Shown here: one piece after another, positions 26,246 to 33,821 of the stretch
Layout of the letters: each line of letters starts with the position of its first letter
How positions within the stretch are numbered: the stretch's first letter is position 1
Source: Psychrobacter pasteurii
Lineage (GTDB): Bacteria > Pseudomonadota > Gammaproteobacteria > Pseudomonadales > Moraxellaceae
Assembly (NCBI RefSeq): GCF_900162815.1
Contig: NZ_FUGD01000041.1
Span: 1 to 33,918, forward strand
DNA length: 33,918 nt
Reading direction: 5' to 3'
Program-made: the position numbers and the translations under genes
The notes under the pieces: generated by a model
The model's database searches: none
What the model was told of the DNA's origin: nothing
The model's input: the letters and a program-made list of their open reading frames with translations, nothing else

Positions 26246-27907
26246 TTATTTGCTTTCAATACTCCAACCATTAACTAAAGGATAACGACGTTCACGGCCA
26301 AAAGCTTTATGACTAACTTTGGTACCGATGGCTGCTTGACGGCGTTTGTATTCGCTTCTGTCTACCAGGCGAATGGTCTGACGTACCATATCGGGGTCAA
26401 AGCCTTTGGCGGTAATTTCATTAAAGCCCAAGTCATTATCAATGTAGTCTTTTAAGATGGCATCTAGTACCTCGTAATCAGGCAAACTGTCTTGGTCTTT
26501 TTGATCAGGACGTAGCTCAGCTGAAGGAGGACGAGTGATAACACGCTCTGGAATAACATCAGTATCTTCCAGACGGTTACGGTAATTAGCTAGGGCGTAA
26601 ACTTGAGTCTTATAAACGTCTTTTAAGACATCAAATCCACCGGCCATATCTCCATATAAAGTTGAGTATCCCACAGCCATTTCAGATTTATTGCCTGTGG
26701 TGATAACCAAGTGGCCAAACTTATTAGACAAGGCCATTAAGATCATACCGCGGGCACGGGCTTGAATGTTCTCTTCAGTGGTGTCCATTTTAGCTTTGCT
26801 AAATAAAGGCGCTAAGGTATGGCGCATACCCGCAACTGCGTCATGGATCGGGCAAACGGTATATGACACATTCAACCTACGCGCTTGAGCTTGGGCATCT
26901 TCTAAGCTGATTTGTGAAGTGTACTCATAAGGCATCATTACCGCATAAACTTTATCTGACCCTAAAGCGTCAACGGCGATACATAAGGTTAAAGCAGAAT
27001 CAATACCGCCTGAAAGACCGACGATAACCCCCTCAAAGCCTGAGTGGTTCACGTAGTCACGTAGACCCACAACCAAGGCCTGATAAGTTTCTGACTCAGC
27101 ACTTAGCTGTAGTGGGGCTTTGGCTTGGGTATCAAATTGACCGCTTTCAATATCGAAGCTGGCATACAGCAGATGCTCTAAGAAGCGAGGCGCTTCATGG
27201 GCTACTTCACCGCTGGCTTGAACCGCCATAGAGCCACCGTCAAATACCAGGTCATCTTGACCGCCTACTGCGTTAACATAAACGATTGGTAAGTTGTTAT
27301 CTGTCGCTCTTTTATTTAATAAAGCCTGGCGAGTGTGCTGTTTTCCAGCTTCAAAAGGAGAGGCGTTAATAGTGACTACTAAATCAGCGCCTTGATCTTT
27401 TAAGGCCTTGATAGGATCTTCTTGCCATAAGTCTTCACAGATTAATAGGCCAATGGTAAGACCTTGGTAGTCAAAAAGAACTTGGTTGCGGCCTTTATCA
27501 AAATAACGGCGCTCATCAAATACGCCATAGTTAGGCAAGTATTGCTTATGGTAGAAGCCTTTTTGCTGTCCGTTTTGAATGATGGCTGCTGAGTTGAACG
27601 TACCGTGATAGTCGACGTGTGGGTAGCCGATAATCATAACGATATCATTGATATCAGTTAGCGAGCTTAACGCTGCTTTGACTCGATCAGATAAGCTTGG
27701 GCGTAGTAGTAAATCTTCAGGTGGGTATCCCAACAAGGCCAATTCTGGGAATATGATGATGTCGGCACCGTTGTCACGCGCTTCGATGGCTAGGCTACGC
27801 ATTTTTTGGATATTATTCTGGATGTCTCCCACCATAAAGTGAGATTGAGCCATTGCAAATTTCAGCGACTTTCCTTTTAGTTCAGTGCTGGTGTTTTCAT
27901 TAGACAT
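26246..27907 (-). CDS. nadE: Glutamine-dependent NAD(+) synthetase
   Basis: Last step of NAD synthesis: amidates nicotinic acid adenine dinucleotide with glutamine as nitrogen donor. The N-terminal half is a nitrilase-type amidase with the triad E55 (FPELAL), K121 (HKQYLPNYGVFDE) and C157 (LLICEDLWQ); the C-terminal half is the ATP-pyrophosphatase synthetase with the P-loop SGGIDSA at 299-305, then the TGNKSEMAVGYSTLYGDMAGG and RPPSAELRPDQKDQDSLPDY blocks. At 553 residues it is the short two-domain form seen in proteobacteria. AGGA precedes the ATG. Transcribed alone. Confidence 0.97.
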   Translation of the reverse strand: MSNENTSTELKGKSLKFAMAQSHFMVGDIQNNIQKMRSLAIEARDNGADIIIFPELALLGYPPEDLLLRPSLSDRVKAALSSLTDINDIVMIIGYPHVDYHGTFNSAAIIQNGQQKGFYHKQYLPNYGVFDERRYFDKGRNQVLFDYQGLTIGLLICEDLWQEDPIKALKDQGADLVVTINASPFEAGKQHTRQALLNKRATDNNLPIVYVNAVGGQDDLVFDGGSMAVQASGEVAHEAPRFLEHLLYASFDIESGQFDTQAKAPLQLSAESETYQALVVGLRDYVNHSGFEGVIVGLSGGIDSALTLCIAVDALGSDKVYAVMMPYEYTSQISLEDAQAQARRLNVSYTVCPIHDAVAGMRHTLAPLFSKAKMDTTEENIQARARGMILMALSNKFGHLVITTGNKSEMAVGYSTLYGDMAGGFDVLKDVYKTQVYALANYRNRLEDTDVIPERVITRPPSAELRPDQKDQDSLPDYEVLDAILKDYIDNDLGFNEITAKGFDPDMVRQTIRLVDRSEYKRRQAAIGTKVSHKAFGRERRYPLVNGWSIESK

Positions 27908-28312
27908 TATTAGGTCCTATTCATTATGGGGTTAGCGCTAAACGTCTTGCTACAAAAGCAACTTATTAAATTTTGTTAGTGTTGATCTTGAGTCAGATGA
28001 CACTTAGCGTTTGTGTTAAGGGGTTCTGTGTTTTTTATAATTCAAAGTATTATCTGCCAAGTTAGCCTTGCTAATATAGAGAGCTAACGGTTGTTGCCAA
28101 ATAAAATTCGTCACTTCTCATATTTGATATATGAGTCATACCTTATCAAATCCTACTTTATCAAATACAGTAGGGCGGATAATTTCTTGTTGTTTCCATT
28201 GTTAACGATTTTTGTAGTCGAAAAACGATACAATTACCTTTAGTATAACATCAAATTTTTGTGTTATATCTAAGCCTTATCTATTTAGCGGGCAAAACTA
28301 GGAAATTTTATC
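27908..28312. other. Intergenic region with no recognised gene
   Basis: 405 AT-rich bases between the divergent nadE and the small membrane protein gene. There is a repeat-like TATCAAATCCTACTTTATCAAATAC stretch near 28143-28167 (TATCAAAT twice, 15 bases apart). No RNA gene or ORF identified; promoters for both sides must be here. Confidence 0.4.
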
Positions 28313-28771
28313 ATGTTTGCATTCGTCTTTACCCTTATCCTAATCTGGCTTGCTATGTGGGCCTTTTTTAAATTTATGTATCCCAAACCGCCAAAAGAGT
28401 TCATGCCAAAAAAAGGGGATGTTATTACGCCAAGAGACTGTGACTTTTGTGGTTATCCCTTAGCTGAGTATAGAGGAGTAATGGAAACCATCCCAAAGGC
28501 ACAAATCGCTGAGGCCGAGCAGAAGCAAATCAGTAAGCTGGCCGCAGAGGTGGATGCCATTAAGCAACAGGTGTTATCTCATGAGGCAGCGGCTAAAGAC
28601 AAAGCCCATCAAAAAACACTGACTCGTCAGCAAAAGAAACAAGCTTCAGCTCAATATGAGCAGCTTCAAAAACAGCTGTTTGAAAAAAATCAGCAATTAA
28701 AGAAAATGACGAGCTGGTTTTTTTGTAATTATGATCATCAAGCTGATTTTCATGCAAGGCGGGCGCCTTAG
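28313..28771 (+). CDS. Unrecognised membrane-anchored protein with CxxC pair and coiled coil
   Basis: I do not recognise this 152-residue protein. It begins with a single hydrophobic segment (residues 2-22, FAFVFTLILIWLAMWAFFKF) that looks like an uncleaved anchor, then YPKPPKEFMPKKGD, a CDFC pair (C43, C46) in a DCDFCGYPLAEYRG context, a Gln/Lys/Ala-rich helical, probably coiled-coil region (about 60-132), and an aromatic tail WFFCNYDHQADFH that brings C138, H142 and H147. The two clusters at either end of a helical hairpin could together bind one zinc; this is inference. A good ATG and full-length helix periodicity argue that it is a real gene. It is followed convergently by the zapA operon. 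Confidence 0.7.
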   Translation: MFAFVFTLILIWLAMWAFFKFMYPKPPKEFMPKKGDVITPRDCDFCGYPLAEYRGVMETIPKAQIAEAEQKQISKLAAEVDAIKQQVLSHEAAAKDKAHQKTLTRQQKKQASAQYEQLQKQLFEKNQQLKKMTSWFFCNYDHQADFHARRAP

Positions 28772-28866
28772 CTTGTGATAAACCAGTGGTCAGGCAGTTT
28801 GTGAGCAGCAGTTTGAAGTATATAAGATGTATATAAACAGCAGCCTGAAATAATAGCTGGCAAATA

Positions 28867-28894
28867 AAAGGCTGCACAACGGTTCGGCAGCCTT
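28867..28894. terminator. Terminator shared by zapA operon and the small membrane protein gene
   Basis: AAGGCTGC (28868-28875) pairs with GCAGCCTT (28887-28894); 11-base loop. On the minus strand it is followed by TTTATTT, giving a good terminator just past zapA; on the plus strand the T tract is poor. Confidence 0.75.
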
Positions 28895-28926
28895 AAAGAG
28901 GGGTATCACAGCCAATTGGCTTATTG

Positions 28927-29469
28927 CTACTGCTGAGCTAACTGCATGTCTTGAATCATTTGTTCAATCAGTTGATTGGCCTGCTCAATACTTTGCTCAT
29001 TAGCCACGGCGTGATTTTTTGACTGTTGTAGCTTTTCATAAAGGTTTAGGCAGCAAAGCACCAATAAGTTCTCATGAGGCAGTTGAGGGGCCTGAGCACG
29101 AAGATCTTCGATGAAATTATTGATAAAATCGCTAGCAGCAAAAAGCTCTTGTTCTTCACCGACTGGGCAATTGATAGTATAGTTTTTATCTAAGATACTG
29201 ATATCAATAGCATCAAACTTAGGCTGATCATCAAGCTCTGGTTCTGGCTCGACTGCCTCATCTTCAGACATCTCTGAAGAGCTAAGAGACTGTTCTGAGT
29301 GATCGCTGTGGTAGTCTATAGAATCAAAGTCTTCTGTTTGCTGTTTATTGTCTATCTCGTAAGCTTCTTCAGTAACCTCTTCGGCTGCAGCCTCAGATAA
29401 GACAGACTGCTCGTCAAGGCTAACCTCAGAGTCTTGCGGCTCGTAGTCATTTGGATAATCGTTGGACAT
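28927..29469 (-). CDS. zapA: Cell division protein ZapA with long acidic N-terminal extension
   Basis: ZapA bundles FtsZ filaments at the division ring. Residues about 86-180 match ZapA: AIDISILDKNYTINCPVGEE, LFAASDFINNFIEDLRAQ, ENLLVLCCLNLYEKL and the C-terminal coiled coil. The first 85 residues are extra: very rich in Asp, Glu and Ser with no structure predicted by eye. Normal ZapA is about 100 residues. The start is the ATG after a modest purine stretch; no internal Met lies near the domain boundary with a clear ribosome site, and the extension is open and codon-like, so I keep it. Encoded 42 bases after the coiled-coil partner gene. Confidence 0.85.
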   Translation of the reverse strand: MSNDYPNDYEPQDSEVSLDEQSVLSEAAAEEVTEEAYEIDNKQQTEDFDSIDYHSDHSEQSLSSSEMSEDEAVEPEPELDDQPKFDAIDISILDKNYTINCPVGEEQELFAASDFINNFIEDLRAQAPQLPHENLLVLCCLNLYEKLQQSKNHAVANEQSIEQANQLIEQMIQDMQLAQQ

Positions 29470-29511
29470 AGTTTTCTCTTAAATAATTAGGATAATGAAG
29501 CTAAGTAGGTC

Positions 29512-29985
29512 TTACTCTACAGCTTGGTCAATTAAAGTTAAGCGCTGCATGACCACTTTGGTATGCTCTTTTGCCAAGCGGTTTTTTTCTAATAACATTT
29601 GATTCGCTTGTTCTAACGCTTCACATTTTTGTAGCAGCTCATTGTAATCGTCATTTAGAGTGTCGTGTGCTTCAGTTAGACTCTTATGCTCATCGTTAAG
29701 CTGATTATATTGTTGTTGTAGAGTCTCTTGCTCTTGCTGCACCTGCTCGAACGCACTTTGGGCGTCAGACAAATCTTGCTCAAGCTTTTGCTGAGCTTGC
29801 TGCGACTGCTCATAAGTATTCTCAATGTCGCTAAGCTGTTGCTGTAATTGTTCAACTTGCTGGACATCTACCTTAGGGGCAGCTTTTAAAGACAGTAGCT
29901 CATTATGAGAGGCATCATAACGCTGTCGAATATCGTGCAATATAGAATCTAAGTGTTGCAGTTTTTCAATTAAAGGTTGAGTCAT
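29512..29985 (-). CDS. Coiled-coil division-associated protein (TIGR02449 / ZapB-like)
   Basis: A 157-residue, almost wholly coiled-coil cytoplasmic protein. It starts MTQPLIEKLQHLDSILHDI and is Gln/Glu-rich through the middle; its last 35 residues (ANQMLLEKNRLAKEHTKVVM, then QRLTLIDQ) look like the TIGR02449 family, small proteins encoded just before zapA in many gammaproteobacteria and likened to ZapB. Those are usually about 65-75 residues, so this one has roughly doubled its coil. Family assignment rests on position, coil and C-terminal resemblance. It is divergent from the UPF0149 gene. Confidence 0.75.
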   Translation of the reverse strand: MTQPLIEKLQHLDSILHDIRQRYDASHNELLSLKAAPKVDVQQVEQLQQQLSDIENTYEQSQQAQQKLEQDLSDAQSAFEQVQQEQETLQQQYNQLNDEHKSLTEAHDTLNDDYNELLQKCEALEQANQMLLEKNRLAKEHTKVVMQRLTLIDQAVE

Positions 29986-30219
29986 GGGGTATCACTTCTA
30001 ATAAAGTCGGATAAAAAAATAAATGCAAGGTTATGTATATAATACCTTTAATAATGCCACAGATGCCCACATTATATCTAGCAGTAGGTTGTTAACGAAT
30101 GTGTTTGTAATGGCTCAGAATTTGATACTTTGTCATAAGCAAAGCTAAAAAGATGAGCAAATACACCCCAACAATTTAACAAAAAAGCACTGTGCTCTAA
30201 TACACTGCCTAATACCAAA

Positions 30220-30331
30220 TTAGGTCAATAACAAGTTAGGTCAATAACAAGTTAGGTCAATAACAAGTTAGGTCAATAACAAGTTAGGTCAATATAAAGT
30301 TAGACAAATAAAAAGCTAGGTCAATAAATAG
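30220..30331. repeat. 16-bp tandem repeat array, 7 copies
   Basis: Exactly 7 x 16 bases. Units 1-4 (30220-30283) are identical: TTAGGTCAATAACAAG. Unit 5 (30284-30299) is TTAGGTCAATATAAAG, unit 6 (30300-30315) TTAGACAAATAAAAAG and unit 7 (30316-30331) CTAGGTCAATAAATAG, so the array decays toward the UPF0149 gene, whose start codon is 48 bases further on. No spacers separate the units, so it is a minisatellite, not a CRISPR. The rest of the 394-base spacer (29986-30379) has no recognised gene. Confidence 0.98.
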
Positions 30332-30379
30332 CACCGCACTTAGTAATAAAATTCACCGTTGATAAAAAAGGTAATTGTA

Positions 30380-31036
30380 ATGAATGACGATATTTCAGGC
30401 TGGAATGATTGGGAAAAAGCGTTTTCTGATTGGACCGATGTGACCATCAGCGAGCTGCATGGTCTAATGACTGGGCTTATGACGGTGTGTCATGCCCCCA
30501 CTAAAATTGAGGAGTGGGAGCAGCTGCTGAGTGAGCTTAGCTTCTCTATTCCTAATGAAGCAGCTTTAACCTTATTGGCAGAAGAGGCGGAAGATACGTC
30601 GTTTCAGTTAAAAGATAAAGATGACGCTTATCAATACTCGCCATTGGTACCAGACGATGAGCATGACTTGTATGAGCGGGTAATGGCGCTAAAACAGTGG
30701 GCTAATGGCTTCATGACTGGCTTTGGGGTGACAGATTGTACCTTGACGGCTGAAGAGAATGTGATGTTCTCTGATCTGGCAAAAATTGGCAGCATCCGTA
30801 TCGACCCTGATGACGAGTTTGAAGGGGGTGAAGAGTCTTATCTATATTTATATGAGTTTGTGCGTATGGTGCCGGTAAGCTTGGCAGTTCGACCACGTAA
30901 ATCTATGATGAGCCTGCCACTTATCGCCGGCTTAGCTATTGATGCCAAGACTGCTAAGGAATTAGAGCAAGAAGGGGTTAAGCCTAATCCACTGCCACCG
31001 GTTGTTGATATTATGAATCAAGACAACCCGTCTTAA
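30380..31036 (+). CDS. UPF0149 family protein (YgfB/YecA-like)
   Basis: A 218-residue all-helical cytoplasmic protein. Family features: ISELHGLMTGLMTVCHAP near the start, a central FMTGFGV block (WANGFMTGFGV), the acidic DPDDEFEGGEESYLYLYEFVRMVPVSL, and no C-terminal SEC-C zinc finger. In Pseudomonas aeruginosa the relative YgfB lowers amidase gene expression and so affects beta-lactam resistance; whether this holds here is unknown. I use the ATG at 30380 (AAGG upstream) rather than a TTG seven codons earlier. The divergent coiled-coil and ZapA genes are its common neighbours. Confidence 0.88.
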   Translation: MNDDISGWNDWEKAFSDWTDVTISELHGLMTGLMTVCHAPTKIEEWEQLLSELSFSIPNEAALTLLAEEAEDTSFQLKDKDDAYQYSPLVPDDEHDLYERVMALKQWANGFMTGFGVTDCTLTAEENVMFSDLAKIGSIRIDPDDEFEGGEESYLYLYEFVRMVPVSLAVRPRKSMMSLPLIAGLAIDAKTAKELEQEGVKPNPLPPVVDIMNQDNPS

Positions 31037-31075
31037 AGGCAACTCTAGCTCTTTTAAATTTTAATATCTCAAAGT

Positions 31076-31110
31076 AAAAAGCCAGTCCATATAAAATGGG
31101 CTGGCTTTTT
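31076..31110 (+). terminator. Terminator of the UPF0149 gene
   Basis: 15-bp stem with one G-T pair, 31076-31090 with 31096-31110 (core AAGCCAGTCCAT / ATGGGCTGGCTT), loop ATAAA, T tract on the plus strand. Confidence 0.9.
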
Positions 31111-31244
31111 GTGTTAAATTAAAGGCCGTTGTTCATAATCTGCAGTTACCTGCCTGTGGTTAGGCTAATTATGGTTAGATGATAAAACTTAAAGTTGACC
31201 TAACGGGAGCTTGGCAGAGTATGACGAATAAACAGGAGGTTTTC

Positions 31245-31733
31245 ATGATAACTGAGCAGGACAGATTGCATTTACAGCGCTGTATTGAGCTGGCTTCTGA
31301 AGCGCTGCAGGCAGGGGATGCGCCCTTTGGGAGTGTGTTGGTAGCCGGCAATGGTGAAGTCTTGAAAGAGGATCGTAACCGCATCAACAGCCTTGAGGCA
31401 ACTTATCATCCTGAGCTAGCTTTGGCACAATGGGCGGCTGCCAATATGAGTGAAGAGGCGCGCCGTCAAGCTGTGGTGTACACCTCAGGGGAGCACTGTG
31501 CCATGTGCTCTGCGGCGCACGCTTGGGCCGGATTGGGCCGCATAGTTTATGCCAGCTCATCTGAGCAATTGCAGCGCTGGCAACAAGAGCAAGGCCTGGG
31601 TGGTGATGCGCCAATAAATAGCCTAAGCATTAATGAGGTGGCCCCTCATATTGAAGCCCAAGGTCCGGTAGAGGGGCTAGATGAGCAAGTCAAATCCCTG
31701 CATCTACGAGCTTGGCAACAGCCACAGTCTTAG
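31245..31733 (+). CDS. Nucleoside deaminase (cytidine/deoxycytidylate deaminase superfamily)
   Basis: A 162-residue zinc deaminase. Metal and catalytic residues are H55 and E57 in HPE (family consensus H-A/C/P-E) and C85, C88 in EHCAMC. The layout (LASEALQAGDAPFGSVLV, then the HPE helix, then YTSGEHCAMCSAAHAWAGL) is that of guanine deaminase/tRNA adenosine deaminase relatives; the substrate cannot be decided, but the lack of a basic tRNA-binding C-terminus speaks against TadA. The ATG at 31245 is set by AGGAGG five bases before it; two earlier in-frame ATGs lack this. argE starts 30 bases downstream, so they are probably co-transcribed. Confidence 0.85.
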   Translation: MITEQDRLHLQRCIELASEALQAGDAPFGSVLVAGNGEVLKEDRNRINSLEATYHPELALAQWAAANMSEEARRQAVVYTSGEHCAMCSAAHAWAGLGRIVYASSSEQLQRWQQEQGLGGDAPINSLSINEVAPHIEAQGPVEGLDEQVKSLHLRAWQQPQS

Positions 31734-31763
31734 TTTTATCATTTTATTTTGTAAGGAAAACCC

Positions 31764-32996
31764 ATGACCTCGCTAAATCAAACCTCTTCTTACCCCAGCG
31801 ATAGCATCGAGTGGCTCAAGCGATTAATCGCCTTTGATACGGTGAGCCGTCATTCCAATTTAGCACTTATTAAAGAGGTGCAAGCTTATTGTGAAAGCTT
31901 AGGACTTGAGCCGGTGCTTACCTTTAATGAGTCACAAGATAAAACTCAAAGTAAGGCCAACTTATTTGTGAGTGTACCAGCTTCTGGTGGCCTAGCAGGG
32001 GAGGAATCTGCAACTCTCAATGGGGGCATAGTGCTGTCAGGGCACACAGATGTGGTCCCTGTTGACGGTCAAGATTGGGCATCAGATCCCTTTAAAGCTG
32101 AAGTTCGTGGCGATAAGCTATATGGGCGAGGCGCTTGTGACATGAAGGGGTTTATTGCCTGTGCTTTAACCTTGCTGCCTCAAGCGGTATCGTTATCAAA
32201 GCTAGGTAAACTAAATAAGCCATTGCATGTGGCTCTATCTTTTGATGAAGAAGTCGGATGTCTGGGAGCCCCTCTTATGATTGAGGAGCTACAGCAAAGA
32301 GGGGTGCAGCCAGATTACTGCATCGTCGGTGAACCTTCTTCTATGAAAATGGTCGTCGCTCATAAAGGCATCTCTGTATTCCGCTGCTCAGTGCATGGTA
32401 AATCTGCACACTCATCGCTCACCCATCAAGGGGTAAATGCCATTAGTTACGCCGCTAAGCTAATTGGCTTTATTGACGAGCTGGCAGGTAGGTTGGCCGA
32501 CTCTGATCAAACAGATCCTCTTTTTGATGTGCCTTATTCTACTTTATCGATAGGCACTATTAAGGGCGGTACCGCGACCAATATTGTTCCTAATCTTTGT
32601 GAATTTACCTTTGACTATCGCAACTTGCCGAGCATGGGCACGGCAGATATTCTACCCGCCATTAAACAAAAGATTGGCGAGCTCAATGAGCAAATGCAGC
32701 AAGTGGATACGAACACAGGTATTGAGATTGAGCAGTTAGAAAGTGTGCCTGCCATGACCGACACTGAAAGCGAGGCTCTACAACAACTAATAGCCGGCCT
32801 AGTAAGTTCTTCAGCCCGTCACAAAGTGGCCTATGCAACGGAAGGAGGGCAGTTTACCAATGCCGGTATCCCTACTGTGATTTGTGGCCCAGGCAGTATC
32901 GAACAGGCACATAAGGCCAATGAGTTTGTTGAACTAGAGCAACTGGCTCAGTGCGATGTTTTTTTAAATAAACTACTAGAAACTTTGCAAAGCTAA
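31764..32996 (+). CDS. argE: Acetylornithine deacetylase ArgE (M20 metallopeptidase)
   Basis: Removes acetate from N-acetylornithine in arginine synthesis. Residues H94 and D96 (SGHTDVVPVDG), bridging D126 (GRGACDMKG), and the FDEEVGCLGAP pair carrying the catalytic Glu make up the two-zinc M20 active site; the dimerisation domain holds CSVHGKSAHSSLTHQGVNAI, and the C-terminal half ends with PTVICGPGSIEQAHKANEFV, which supplies the last His. Length 410 is slightly over the usual 380-390. Succinyl-diaminopimelate desuccinylase (DapE) is the main alternative, but GPGSIEQAHKANE is typical of ArgE. TAAGGAA precedes the ATG. Confidence 0.92.
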   Translation: MTSLNQTSSYPSDSIEWLKRLIAFDTVSRHSNLALIKEVQAYCESLGLEPVLTFNESQDKTQSKANLFVSVPASGGLAGEESATLNGGIVLSGHTDVVPVDGQDWASDPFKAEVRGDKLYGRGACDMKGFIACALTLLPQAVSLSKLGKLNKPLHVALSFDEEVGCLGAPLMIEELQQRGVQPDYCIVGEPSSMKMVVAHKGISVFRCSVHGKSAHSSLTHQGVNAISYAAKLIGFIDELAGRLADSDQTDPLFDVPYSTLSIGTIKGGTATNIVPNLCEFTFDYRNLPSMGTADILPAIKQKIGELNEQMQQVDTNTGIEIEQLESVPAMTDTESEALQQLIAGLVSSSARHKVAYATEGGQFTNAGIPTVICGPGSIEQAHKANEFVELEQLAQCDVFLNKLLETLQS

Positions 32997-33056
32997 CCAA
33001 ACCGAAGACTTAATCACCACAAACCTCATAGTTCCCATTTTTTAAGGCAAGACTGC

Positions 33057-33737
33057 ATGAGCCTGTCCGTATTTTTGTTGTTCTTATTTAGCACCGTGTT
33101 AGTTTCTGCCACGCCTGGCCCCAATATGCTACTTGCCTTCCAGTACGGGCTAAATCATGGGGTGCGTCAGACCTTGTGGGTATTGGCTGGCCTGAGTTTT
33201 GGGTTATTTATGCTATTGGTATCGGCCTTATTGGGCATCGATATTATTAGCCGCAAACTGCCTTGGTTACTGACTGTGATGAAAGTAGCTGGGGCGCTGT
33301 ATCTAATTTATCTGGGCGTGCAGTCTTGGAGGTATGCAGATGATACTGTGCAATTTAACAAAGATGCTGAGTCTCAAGTTCCTCAAAGTCAGACTCAAGC
33401 TCAAGCTAAAGGTCATATAGTCAAAAGCGCAACACAGCGTTTTCGGCAAGGCATGTGGGTATCCCTGTCTAATCCTAAAGCCATCTTGTTTTTTGCTGCC
33501 TTTTTTCCCAAATTCATTAACTTTAATGCCCCACTGTGGCCGCAATATGTGTGGTTAACGTTAGGATTCTTTATTAGTGAAACCACTTGGCAAATGGCGT
33601 ATACCATAGGGGGAACTAAGCTATCAGGCTGGCTAGGTCAGGGCTCAAGACTGCTTTGGCTTAATAGAATATGTGGTCTGATATTTATATTTATCGCTAT
33701 CGCACTGCTGTGGGAAGTGGTGGCTGTAAACATTTAA
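33057..33737 (+). CDS. LysE/RhtB family amino acid exporter
   Basis: A 226-residue inner-membrane protein with five or six hydrophobic segments. Family signature at the start: the short hydrophobic helix, then ATPGPNMLLAFQYGLNHGVRQ (P-G-P-N/D). Further blocks GALYLIYLGVQSWRY and FRQGMWVSLSNPKAILFFAAFFPKFI are the LysE/RhtB core. An insert of about 30 Gln/Ala/Ser-rich residues (106-133) lies in the cytoplasmic loop. The family exports basic or neutral amino acids or homoserine lactones; the neighbouring argE suggests an amino-acid export role, but this is inference. Sixty bases separate it from argE. Confidence 0.88.
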   Translation: MSLSVFLLFLFSTVLVSATPGPNMLLAFQYGLNHGVRQTLWVLAGLSFGLFMLLVSALLGIDIISRKLPWLLTVMKVAGALYLIYLGVQSWRYADDTVQFNKDAESQVPQSQTQAQAKGHIVKSATQRFRQGMWVSLSNPKAILFFAAFFPKFINFNAPLWPQYVWLTLGFFISETTWQMAYTIGGTKLSGWLGQGSRLLWLNRICGLIFIFIAIALLWEVVAVNI

Positions 33738-33821
33738 TAGTCGATATCTATGAACAGTGTTTATTGACTGTTTAATAAGATATGAAAACTAAAATAATCA
33801 AAAAAAGCGCCTAATGATGAA

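Noticed and set aside
28772-28926. 6S RNA downstream of zapA, its usual place in related bacteria
   Set aside because: Only about 150 bases are available, and they hold a terminator just past zapA; no long bulged 6S-like hairpin was seen.
30220-30331. CRISPR array
   Set aside because: The units are directly adjacent with no spacers and no cas genes are near; it is a minisatellite.
31179-31244. Longer start for the nucleoside deaminase
   Set aside because: The earlier ATGs lack ribosome sites, while AGGAGG stands five bases before the ATG at 31245 where family similarity begins.
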